From Candidatus Kuenenia stuttgartensis (GTDB lineage Bacteria; Bacteroidota; Bacteroidia; Flavobacteriales_D; Crocinitomicaceae), in NCBI GenBank assembly GCA_943326025.2, contig CALPRR020000045.1, positions 1 to 14,217 of the forward strand: a stretch of 14,217 nucleotides of DNA. The letters are read 5' to 3'. Positions 1-6,266 of the stretch are shown in pieces. Both the position numbers and the translations under genes were made by a program. Position 1 is the first letter of the stretch, and every line of letters starts with the position of its first letter. Under the pieces are notes generated by a model. The model did no database searches. It worked only from the letters and a program-made list of their open reading frames with translations, and had not been told where the DNA came from.

Positions 1-312
1 AGACGTTATATTCGTCTTTCTTTGCTTTTGTCTTTATTGTTTTTGGCTTGTTATGTTGCTTATCATATGACAAGTGATCCAACGCATTATGGTGGTTCTA
101 ATCCAGGTTTGTACTATTTTCTATTAATCTCTCATATTATTTTGAGTATTGCAGTAGTTCCTTTAGTTCTTTTCACTTATTTATTTGCTTGGCAAGGAAA
201 TTTCGAAAAACACAAACGATGGACCCGTTTTGCTTGGCCATTATGGTTTTATGTTGCTGTAACAGGTGTTGTTGTTTATTTGATGATTGCTCCTTACTAT
301 TCGTTTAGTTAA
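1..312 (+). CDS. DUF420 family membrane protein, 3' part (5' end outside window)
   Basis: The frame is open from base 1 and ends at TAA 310-312, so the true start lies upstream. A TTG at 22 could be read as a start but falls inside the conserved region (visible protein begins RRYIRLSLLLSLLF). About 103 codons are visible, with three strongly hydrophobic membrane segments: LLSLLFLACYVAYHM, a second around YYFLLISHIILSIAV, and a C-terminal one around WFYVAVTGVVVYLMI. Histidines in the YHM and ISHI stretches and the final VTGVVVYLM match the DUF420 family as I know it. That family includes Bacillus YozB and staphylococcal CtaM, small membrane proteins tied to assembly or activity of aa3-type terminal oxidases. 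A role in respiratory oxidase biogenesis is inference from the family, because the upstream neighbours are not visible. Confidence 0.85.
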   Translation, partial: RRYIRLSLLLSLLFLACYVAYHMTSDPTHYGGSNPGLYYFLLISHIILSIAVVPLVLFTYLFAWQGNFEKHKRWTRFAWPLWFYVAVTGVVVYLMIAPYYSFS

Positions 313-388
313 TATTAATTGCAGATTGGAAGATTACAAATTACAGATTTGTTTTAGATGTTTTTTGTCATTTCTGATGTATTTGTTT

Positions 389-604
389 TTAGATTTTCAA
401 AGTAACTTTACGGTGTTTCAATCCCCATTCAAGCATTGAATTTAAAACTGATTTAAGAGAATTGCCAGCTTCGGTTAGTTCATATTTCACTGTAATTGGA
501 GCTGTTTATAATACTGTTCTTCAAATTATTATGTTTATTTCGATATCTTTTAATTTTTATTAAAGCATACCTGGAGTGATTTTTGAAATTTCACTTTCAG
601 ATTC
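389..604 (-). pseudogene. HxlR-family transcriptional regulator remnant
   Basis: Reading the minus strand in one unbroken frame from about 604 down to the stop at 389-391 gives HxlR-like pieces in the correct order: ESEISKITPGML, then KLKDIEIN, RTV, TAPITVKYELTEAGNSLK and SMLEWGLKHRK. These correspond to the second half of the winged helix and the C-terminal helix of HxlR regulators. Four in-frame stops interrupt it (complements of 560-562, 557-559, 521-523 and 506-508), and the roughly 45-residue N-terminal half is absent or unrecognisable. No frameshift is needed to join the pieces, so decay is by substitutions plus N-terminal loss. It sits divergent from the yceI pair, which it may once have regulated (inference). 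Confidence 0.8.
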
Positions 605-643
605 ATTATTATTTTTTATAAGTATTTGATAATCAATAACTAT

Positions 644-659
644 ACAAATGTATATTTGT
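644..659. promoter_or_regulatory. Palindrome carrying opposed -7-like elements
   Basis: ACAAAT (644-649) and ATTTGT (654-659) are 6-bp inverted arms around GTAT. The site contains TATATTTG on the plus strand (651-658) and TACATTTG on the minus strand (645-652), both fitting the Bacteroidota -7 consensus TAnnTTTG. It lies between the HxlR relic and yceI, so it could be the old divergent promoter or operator. No experimental support is visible. Confidence 0.4.
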
Positions 660-678
660 TTTTTTACAATCATTACTT

Positions 679-705
679 TTGTATCATAATTATTCTTTAT
701 ATTTG
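679..705 (+). promoter_or_regulatory. Putative promoter of the yceI pair
   Basis: TATATTTG at 698-705 matches the Bacteroidota -7 consensus TAnnTTTG, and a TTG at 679-681 lies 16 bp upstream, near the usual position of the -33 element. This leaves a leader of roughly 40 nt before the ATG at 752. The bases just before the ATG are A/T only, with no Shine-Dalgarno, as is usual in this phylum. Confidence 0.55.
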
Positions 706-751
706 TCTAGTAAATATATTACAGGGTAAATAAATAATAAATTAATAAAAA

Positions 752-1330
752 ATGAAAAAAGTAACAATTTTTGCAGTAGCAGCTTTCGCATTATTTTCTT
801 TTGTGAAATTAGAAACTAGTTCTTGGTCATCTGATAATGTTCATTCAACAATTGGATTTTCAATCAACCATTTAGGAATTAATGATGTTCAAGGAAGTTT
901 TATTAATTATGAGTCAAAAATCTCAAATACTAAAGAAGATTTTTCAGATGCTAAAATTGAATTTTCTGCAGATGCTGCTTCAGTAAATACAGGAAATACA
1001 ATGAGAGACGAACATTTAAAAACTGCTGAGTTTTTTGATGTTGAAAAATTCCCAAAATTATCTTTTGTTAGTACTTCATTAACGAAAGTAAAAGGTAATG
1101 TTTTCAAATTAGTTGGAGATTTAACTTTTCATGGTGTAACTAAACCTGTTACTTTAGAAGCAGTTTACAATGGTTCAACAGTTCATCCAATGAATAAAAA
1201 ATCAATTGCTGGTTTTAAAATTACAGGTTCTATAAAACGTTCTGATTTTAACTTTGGAGCAAGTACTCCTGAAGCTATAATTAGCGATGAAGTAAAATTA
1301 CATGCAAACTTAGAGTATGCTAAAAATTAA
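752..1330 (+). CDS. YceI family periplasmic protein, copy 1
   Basis: This 192-residue protein starts with a Sec-type signal sequence (MKKVTIFAVAAFALFSF), so it is probably exported to the periplasm. The mature part shows YceI hallmarks: W-S-x-D-N-V-H-S-x-I-G-F followed by NHLGINDVQGSF, a central ASVNTGNTMRDEHLKTAEFFD block and a FHGVTKPV strand near residue 130. YceI proteins are lipocalin-like barrels, and some bind polyisoprenoids in a hydrophobic channel. The physiological role in Bacteroidota is not settled. A promoter-like element lies about 50 bp upstream. The 3' end overlaps the next yceI copy by 14 bp in another frame, indicating one operon with likely translational coupling. A decayed HxlR regulator lies upstream in the opposite direction. 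Confidence 0.93.
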   Translation: MKKVTIFAVAAFALFSFVKLETSSWSSDNVHSTIGFSINHLGINDVQGSFINYESKISNTKEDFSDAKIEFSADAASVNTGNTMRDEHLKTAEFFDVEKFPKLSFVSTSLTKVKGNVFKLVGDLTFHGVTKPVTLEAVYNGSTVHPMNKKSIAGFKITGSIKRSDFNFGASTPEAIISDEVKLHANLEYAKN

Positions 1331-1859
1331 GAATAACAGTTCTTTAATAATTGCATCGCTATCCATTTTATGGGTGGCGTTTGCTTTTATGACGAGTCAA
1401 CAATGGAAATTGACTAAAGACTATGCGATTGAATTTTCAAGTAATGATGTAGCTGGTGTTTTCAAAGAATTAAAAGGAAATGTGACTTTTGATAAAGATC
1501 AATTAGCTACTTCTAAATTTGATTTCACAGTGGATTTATCAAGTGTCAATACTGGAAATGAAGTTCAAAATGGACATCTAAAAAATGCAGATTGGTTTGA
1601 TGTTAAAAATTATCCAAATGCTACTTTTACTACTTCTTCAATTGTTAAAGCCGAAACAGGATTTTTAGCAAATGGAACTTTTGAATTGCATGGAGTAAAG
1701 AAAGAGTTATCTATTCCAATTTCATTTGAAGAAACGGAAGGTAATGCAATTATTAAAGCAACATTTACTTTTGATAGAACTGACTATAAAGTCGGTAAAA
1801 AAGGGGATGGTGTTGATGAAATCATGAAAATTAATGTAACAATTCCAATAACGAAATAG
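1317..1859 (+). CDS. YceI family protein, copy 2 (divergent paralogue)
   Basis: This 180-residue protein has an N-terminal hydrophobic segment (residues about 9-25) preceded by lysines, consistent with a signal peptide or anchor. The ATG at 1317 is the only start that keeps this segment, which supports the 14-bp overlap with copy 1. The body shares SSVNTGNEVQNGHLKNADWFD and a LHGVKKEL strand with the YceI fold. The family's N-terminal H-S-x-I-x-F and HLG signature seen in copy 1 is replaced by YAIEFSSNDVAGVFKELKG, so ligand contacts may differ (inference). It follows copy 1 in the same operon. The last codons and stop fall inside a perfect hairpin that also covers the stop of the converging gene. 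Confidence 0.9.
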   Translation: MLKIKNNSSLIIASLSILWVAFAFMTSQQWKLTKDYAIEFSSNDVAGVFKELKGNVTFDKDQLATSKFDFTVDLSSVNTGNEVQNGHLKNADWFDVKNYPNATFTTSSIVKAETGFLANGTFELHGVKKELSIPISFEETEGNAIIKATFTFDRTDYKVGKKGDGVDEIMKINVTIPITK

Positions 1860-1870
1860 TTATTGGAATT
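1841..1870. terminator. Shared hairpin between convergent genes
   Basis: AATTCCAATAAC (1841-1852) and GTTATTGGAATT (1859-1870) are perfect 12-bp inverted arms around a 6-nt loop. The stem-loop contains the TAG stop of the second yceI gene (1857-1859) and reaches into the TAA stop of the minus-strand nucleotidyltransferase gene (1869-1871). The stem is AT-rich and lacks a clean U-tract on either side, so classical intrinsic termination is uncertain. A bidirectional 3'-end or mRNA-stabilising structure is the best reading. Confidence 0.55.
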
Positions 1871-2192
1871 ATTCAAAATCAGATACTTTTTTGTAAATAC
1901 TAATACCAACTCTATCGATATGATCTATTAATTCAATTGTTTTTATTTCGTGGTAGTTTAATATATCAAATTTATAAGGCAATAAGGTTTCCTCATTTAA
2001 TATGTAACTAATATTATTTATTAGTTCAGAAGTAATTTCCGCCCCCTTTAAAGCAATATCAACGTCACTTCCATTTCTGTAATTATTTTTGGCTCTACTT
2101 CCAAAAATAACAGCTTCATTAATTGAAGGATATTGAGAAATAAGATTAATAATCAATTCTAAATCATGTTCTCTTAAACCGAATTTATCCAT
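1869..2192 (-). CDS. mntA: MNT-type minimal nucleotidyltransferase, antitoxin of HEPN/MNT pair
   Basis: This is a 107-residue stand-alone nucleotidyltransferase domain. The catalytic signature GSx10DxD is complete: G31-S32, then D43-V-D45, inside FGSRAKNNYRNGSDVDIAL. D76 in YKFDIL is a likely third metal-binding carboxylate. In characterised type VII toxin-antitoxin systems such as Shewanella HepT/MntA, the MNT protein neutralises the HEPN toxin by adding AMP to a tyrosine in the toxin's RX4-6HXY motif. The partner gene lies directly upstream with an 8-bp overlap and carries exactly that target motif, which strongly supports the assignment. The older family name for the pair is HI0073/HI0074. 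The gene converges on yceI copy 2 across a shared hairpin. Confidence 0.9.
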   Translation of the reverse strand: MDKFGLREHDLELIINLISQYPSINEAVIFGSRAKNNYRNGSDVDIALKGAEITSELINNISYILNEETLLPYKFDILNYHEIKTIELIDHIDRVGISIYKKVSDFE

Positions 2193-2592
2193 TTATTTTT
2201 GTTTCAAAGAATAGCTGTAATTTTTTTAAGAGAGGAAAGTAATTTTTATGAATCAATTGCTCCATTTCATTTGCTTTTTCTTCATCATAAGTATGTGCAG
2301 TTAGATTTCTATCTTGTAATAATTCTAACCAACCATGACCATTTTCAATAATGCCAATTTCAAAAGCTTGTTTGATAGCAGCTCTTGGACTTTTAACATC
2401 TTCAAAGCCTTGTTCTTCTAAATAATCTTTTAAAACTTTCCATGATAATTCGAAACTCATTTCAAAAAACTGAATGATGCCTGCTTTTTGAACAATATCT
2501 GGTGATTGTATTGTGAGTGCTTGTTCAAGATAATTCATAGACTTACTAAAATTACTAAATCTTTGTTTCCATCTAACATCAGGATTTTCCAT
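2185..2592 (-). CDS. hepT: HEPN-domain (HI0074-family) toxin of HEPN/MNT pair
   Basis: This helical protein of 135 residues opens with the HI0074-family pattern VRWKQRFSNFSKSMNYLEQAL. It carries the HEPN ribonuclease motif RNLTAHTY (R95, H100, Y102), an exact RX4HXY. R and H are the catalytic pair of HEPN RNases, and the tyrosine is the residue AMPylated by MNT partners. The frame is open to a TTG at 2613, but I choose the ATG at 2592. It matches the family's usual start, and a TAnnTTTG element on the minus strand (2618-2611) overlaps that TTG, so a transcript from it would exclude it. The gene is the first of a two-gene operon and overlaps mntA by 8 bp. It is usually annotated as a nucleotidyltransferase substrate-binding protein. 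Confidence 0.88.
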   Translation of the reverse strand: MENPDVRWKQRFSNFSKSMNYLEQALTIQSPDIVQKAGIIQFFEMSFELSWKVLKDYLEEQGFEDVKSPRAAIKQAFEIGIIENGHGWLELLQDRNLTAHTYDEEKANEMEQLIHKNYFPLLKKLQLFFETKING

Positions 2593-2610
2593 GTTTTCAG
2601 TTTTTTCATT

Positions 2611-2618
2611 CAAAGATA
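2611..2618 (-). promoter_or_regulatory. -7 element of the HEPN/MNT operon
   Basis: Read on the minus strand this is TATCTTTG, matching TAnnTTTG. It lies 18 bp upstream of the ATG at 2592, giving a short leader of about a dozen bases. No convincing TTG -33 element is seen at the expected spacing. Its position argues against the alternative TTG start at 2613. Confidence 0.5.
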
Positions 2619-2694
2619 AAAAAATTGATGATTTGTTTTCATCGAATTCAGCTTAATATAGCTTTCTATGAGTATTTCTAATCACATTATAACT

Positions 2695-3426
2695 TTACAA
2701 CCATCTAAATAAATCGGAGAACAATCGTTTTCCCCAAGGTGTATTTCCATATTCTTCTTCTAATTTTGTTTTCAATTCTTTATAAGTATACATCTTCTTT
2801 TTCTTCGAATTGATATTGAAAACTTCTGTTTTTGGATCAATTATTTCAACTGATTTTGCAAAGTAGATAATTCCTCCATCTTCTGTTGCTAAACCTAAAA
2901 TTGTTCCTGGTAAACCCGAAAATCCTTCTGGTCCAACTGATGGAACAATTGCATCTGTAAACCAAGCATAAATTCTTGTAGAATCATTTTTCTGCCAAAT
3001 TGCCTTACGACATTCATACTTACTAATTGATCTTTTGTTTTCAGTGATTTTCCAAGCTCTTTTTGGTAGAGAATCAGAAACAAATATTTCCTGTCCCATT
3101 AAACTTAAAATAATTAAATTTTCACCAGTATTTGAATTTTGATAGACCGTATTACGAGATGTTGCCCAACTTAACGGATCAGCTTCATCGCTAATTATAG
3201 GTTTAAAAATAGAGCAAGTATCCGTAAAATACAATTCAAACATATCTGTTTTAGATTTTGTAGTTTGCAAATCTTTCATCATCGGTCCACGCATCGGTGA
3301 ATCTTTGAATTTTTTCTCCAAATTTGTTTTACGCTCAAAGACTATTTTACCAGCCGAAATTTGTCCGAATGAGATTCCACTTATCGAAATAAGTAAAATA
3401 ATAATTAATTTATTAATGCCAGCCAT
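2695..3426 (-). CDS. GLPGLI family exported protein
   Basis: This 243-residue protein has a signal peptide (MAGINKLIIILLISISGISF, probable cleavage near residue 21). It carries the family hallmark around residues 153-178: YAWFTDAIVPSVGPEGFSG followed by LPGTILGL, a variant of GLPGLI. The molecular function of GLPGLI proteins (Porph_ging family) is unknown. They are restricted mainly to Bacteroidota and often sit beside TonB-receptor-like outer-membrane proteins, as here. The start is fixed by the signal peptide: the ATG lies inside the last codons of the upstream outer-membrane gene, overlapping it by 14 bp (ATGGCTGGCATTAA), so the two are probably translationally coupled. A periplasmic or surface accessory role for the barrel protein is inference. 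No clear terminator is seen after the stop. Confidence 0.9.
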   Translation of the reverse strand: MAGINKLIIILLISISGISFGQISAGKIVFERKTNLEKKFKDSPMRGPMMKDLQTTKSKTDMFELYFTDTCSIFKPIISDEADPLSWATSRNTVYQNSNTGENLIILSLMGQEIFVSDSLPKRAWKITENKRSISKYECRKAIWQKNDSTRIYAWFTDAIVPSVGPEGFSGLPGTILGLATEDGGIIYFAKSVEIIDPKTEVFNINSKKKKMYTYKELKTKLEEEYGNTPWGKRLFSDLFRWL

Positions 3427-6163
3427 GGAAATCTTCTTCTTTAGTATTGTTATTGTTGAATTTGAATGTCAATTTTAATAACATGTAACGAGAAATAATT
3501 TTCGTTTTATTATCTGTAATTATATTACCATTCACTTGTCTTTGAGCATTGATGTTTTGATTTAACATATCGTTTGCTTGTATACTTAAGATCAAATTTT
3601 CAGTTTTTAAAAATGTTTTACTGATGTCTGCATTCCAAATCAAATAAGCTAAATTATATCCATCGGCTCTTTGTCCATTGATGGTGTAAGTTACATCAGT
3701 ATTAATTTTTAAATGCATCCAAGGCAATGTCCATTGAAAAGTTGCTTTGTACTCTTGCATTGTATAAGGTTTGCTTGAGAATGAACTAATTGTACTTTTA
3801 GGACTATTGTATGATAAATCTCCACTGATGGAAATATTTAAAGAATCAAATTTAAATTCAATTTCTAAATTAGGAGTGATTGATTGATTAACTGTTATGT
3901 TTTTCTCACCATTAATAAAATTTGAATAGTTAGAATATCCAGCATTGAAACTTGGAGAAATTTCTATGATTTTTTTGAACAATGGAAAACCAGAACCAAA
4001 ATTAGCATTGATATTATAATTTCCATTTACATTCACTGTCTGAGATGTCTGACGACCATAACTATCATAAGTCGTAGAATTACCAAAAGCATTATTCGTA
4101 TAGTTCATACTTAAACTAGTCCATAAATATTTTCCTGTTAATGCATTCCATGAATTGAAATTAATATTCGTAGAATGACTAAAAGAAGGTTTTAAATTGG
4201 GATTACCGATTGAAATTTTATTCGGATTCGTATTATCTCGAACTGGTTGTAAATCATTGATAGAAGGTTGGTTTGCATTGGTATTATAATTAAATTTAAA
4301 TCGTTTTGTCATACTCGGCTTGTACTGATAAACAAAACGTGGAAGTACATCTGTGAAATTTTGATTGATGATTGTATCAGTAATCAAATTGGTATTAACG
4401 ATATCAATGTTTCTTATTCTAGCACCTGCAGTAATAGTATGTTTTCTTGATTCGTAAATAAACATTGTACTGAATCTATTTTGATTCTTAATATTGCTAA
4501 AATTATTTGATAAAGTGGAATCAAAAGTTGAATTTGTTCCGAAAATATTTCTCGTTTCTTTTCTTTGAGCGTTTATTCCGTTCTCATACATATATTCAAA
4601 TTCGGCTTTAATTTTCTTAGTTAATGGTTCGGTATACGTCAATTTCCCGTTGTTTGTCGTTGTATAATTTGCATTTACTTTTGATTGATCAGTTGTGTCA
4701 TTGAAACTTAAACTATTGTAATATATGTTCTTAAAATTCAGATTTCCATTTGAATTATTTCCTGTATAATTTAAATCATAAACAAATTTAATTTGTCTTC
4801 TTGGTTTCATGAATTTATGCAAATAAGTCATTTCTGTTTGCACATTTGTACTAGCTGATTTTGTTGAATTATTAATCGAGTTTATACGTGACAGATTTTC
4901 TGTTTCAGTTAAGAATGAAGAGTAATCTTTTGTATCAGAAGATCCAGTGGTATAAGATACTTTTGGTTTAATTTCAAAAGTTGTTAGCGAATCAATTTGT
5001 GTCAATAAATTAAAATTGAATGTGTGTGATTCATTTTCAGTGATTGTTCTTGTAGAATCATCTGAATAATAGCTTGTATCACTTAAAAAGTATTGTGAGC
5101 GACTTTTAGATAAAGCATTTAATTGATAATTGTTATAGCTATAATTAAATCCAATTTTAGTTTGTTTATTCTTACCAATTTTATCTGTGAAATAGATTCC
5201 AGCTTTGAATGTCTTTGGAATACCATTTTTACTATTTCCGGAATTGAACCGAACCATTTCACCATCTTGATTCATGAAATTTCCTCCTTCATTATCCAAT
5301 CCAAATTTATTGATATCACCGTTACCAAAATTAGAACGAGGTGTATTTGAACCTAAAGCAAAGACAGATATTTTCTGAGTTTTATTAAAGTTATTGAGAA
5401 GTAATTCTGTTTCATAAAATTGATTAAAATCGGAAGCGCCTGATATTTTACCGAAGTAACCCTTTTTTGCATCGGCTTTCAGTTTTAAGTTCATTACTTG
5501 GATGGTTTCATCTTGACCATCGGTTGCATTTTCATTTTTTTTCTCGAAAACTTCAACTGTTTCAACACCTTTAGCTCCTAAATTTTTGGTAGCAACTGTT
5601 GGATCTGACCCGAAAAATTCATCTCCATCTACTAAAACTTGAGTTATTTCTTTTCCTTGTGAAGTAATTTTTCCATCTTGATCAACTTTAACACCTGGTA
5701 ACTTTTTTAATAGATCTTCAACAACTGCATTTTGACCAACTTTAAATGAATCTGCAACATAGACTAAAGTGTCACCTCTGAAATAGATAGGATTTCGATT
5801 GGCATAAATAACCACTTCATCAATAGATTTCGATTTATAGGTCATTTTGATCATCGGGATATTTACTTCTTTATTGTCTTTACTCCCAAAAATGAAAAAA
5901 GATTTATCGTCAAATCTTGGATGTGCAATTACCAAGGTAAATGTATCGATTGGAACATTTTTGAAATTGAATTCACCTTTTTCATTGGTACGCGTAAAAT
6001 CTAAAAGAAGTGAATCTTTGATTCGAATCGCCATGGCCATTGCTTTAGGAAGGGGACTTGTTCCTGTAGAATCGAATACAGTTCCTGAAATTTTCATATT
6101 CTGTGAGAATCCTGAGACTGAAGAAATCAATAATAAAAGAAAAACTGCTGTTAACTTTTTCAT
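3413..6163 (-). CDS. Outer-membrane beta-barrel protein (TonB-dependent receptor-like)
   Basis: This 916-residue protein has a signal peptide ending near residue 20 (GFSQ). A carboxypeptidase-regulatory-like beta domain spans residues about 24-105 (KISGTVFDSTG ... GEFNFKNVPIDTF). A TonB-box-like SIDEVVIYA and a plug domain (about 113-215) follow, including LLKKLPGVKVDQDG and VLVDGDEFFGSD. The rest is a long Asn/Ser/Thr-rich barrel of the OMP_b-brl_3 kind. The last barrel strand appears to be YMLLKLTFKFN. A polar tail of about a dozen residues follows, encoded in the overlap with the GLPGLI gene. The cargo cannot be told from sequence: such proteins may import nutrients or metals or export peptides. 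No exact TAnnTTTG promoter is visible in the roughly 100 bp upstream. Confidence 0.9.
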   Translation of the reverse strand: MKKLTAVFLLLLISSVSGFSQNMKISGTVFDSTGTSPLPKAMAMAIRIKDSLLLDFTRTNEKGEFNFKNVPIDTFTLVIAHPRFDDKSFFIFGSKDNKEVNIPMIKMTYKSKSIDEVVIYANRNPIYFRGDTLVYVADSFKVGQNAVVEDLLKKLPGVKVDQDGKITSQGKEITQVLVDGDEFFGSDPTVATKNLGAKGVETVEVFEKKNENATDGQDETIQVMNLKLKADAKKGYFGKISGASDFNQFYETELLLNNFNKTQKISVFALGSNTPRSNFGNGDINKFGLDNEGGNFMNQDGEMVRFNSGNSKNGIPKTFKAGIYFTDKIGKNKQTKIGFNYSYNNYQLNALSKSRSQYFLSDTSYYSDDSTRTITENESHTFNFNLLTQIDSLTTFEIKPKVSYTTGSSDTKDYSSFLTETENLSRINSINNSTKSASTNVQTEMTYLHKFMKPRRQIKFVYDLNYTGNNSNGNLNFKNIYYNSLSFNDTTDQSKVNANYTTTNNGKLTYTEPLTKKIKAEFEYMYENGINAQRKETRNIFGTNSTFDSTLSNNFSNIKNQNRFSTMFIYESRKHTITAGARIRNIDIVNTNLITDTIINQNFTDVLPRFVYQYKPSMTKRFKFNYNTNANQPSINDLQPVRDNTNPNKISIGNPNLKPSFSHSTNINFNSWNALTGKYLWTSLSMNYTNNAFGNSTTYDSYGRQTSQTVNVNGNYNINANFGSGFPLFKKIIEISPSFNAGYSNYSNFINGEKNITVNQSITPNLEIEFKFDSLNISISGDLSYNSPKSTISSFSSKPYTMQEYKATFQWTLPWMHLKINTDVTYTINGQRADGYNLAYLIWNADISKTFLKTENLILSIQANDMLNQNINAQRQVNGNIITDNKTKIISRYMLLKLTFKFNNNNTKEEDFHGWH

Positions 6164-6242
6164 TTTGTAGCTTTTTACGCATCAAGTTTAAGGATACTTT
6201 CTTAAAACTGTAACATAAAAAGTATTATTGGTTAAAAATATA

Positions 6243-6257
6243 AGATAGGTGGTATCT
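6243..6257 (-). terminator. Weak candidate terminator after sprE
   Basis: AGATA (6243-6247) and TATCT (6253-6257) form a 5-bp stem about 10 bp beyond the sprE stop. On the minus strand it is followed by a T-rich run (TATATTTTTAA). The stem is short and AT-rich, so support is weak. Confidence 0.3.
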
Positions 6258-6266
6258 AAAAAGAAA

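Noticed and set aside
22..24. TTG at 22 as the start of the DUF420 gene
   Set aside because: The frame is open from base 1 with family-like residues before it, so the gene is cut by the window edge.
907..1107. 66-codon minus-strand frame inside yceI copy 1
   Set aside because: It is antisense to conserved YceI motifs and has no recognisable features.
2895..3083. 62-codon minus-strand frame within the GLPGLI gene
   Set aside because: It is an out-of-frame reading of the same strand through the conserved GLPGLI region, without its own start context.
5847..6170. 107-codon plus-strand frame antisense to the start of the outer-membrane protein gene
   Set aside because: It lies wholly over a well-supported gene on the other strand and shows no family signature, so it is a shadow frame.
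6187..6228. ATACTTT/AAAGTAT repeat in the gap upstream of the outer-membrane gene
   Set aside because: The arms are short and the loop is over 20 nt. It is neither a credible terminator nor an operator in such AT-rich DNA.
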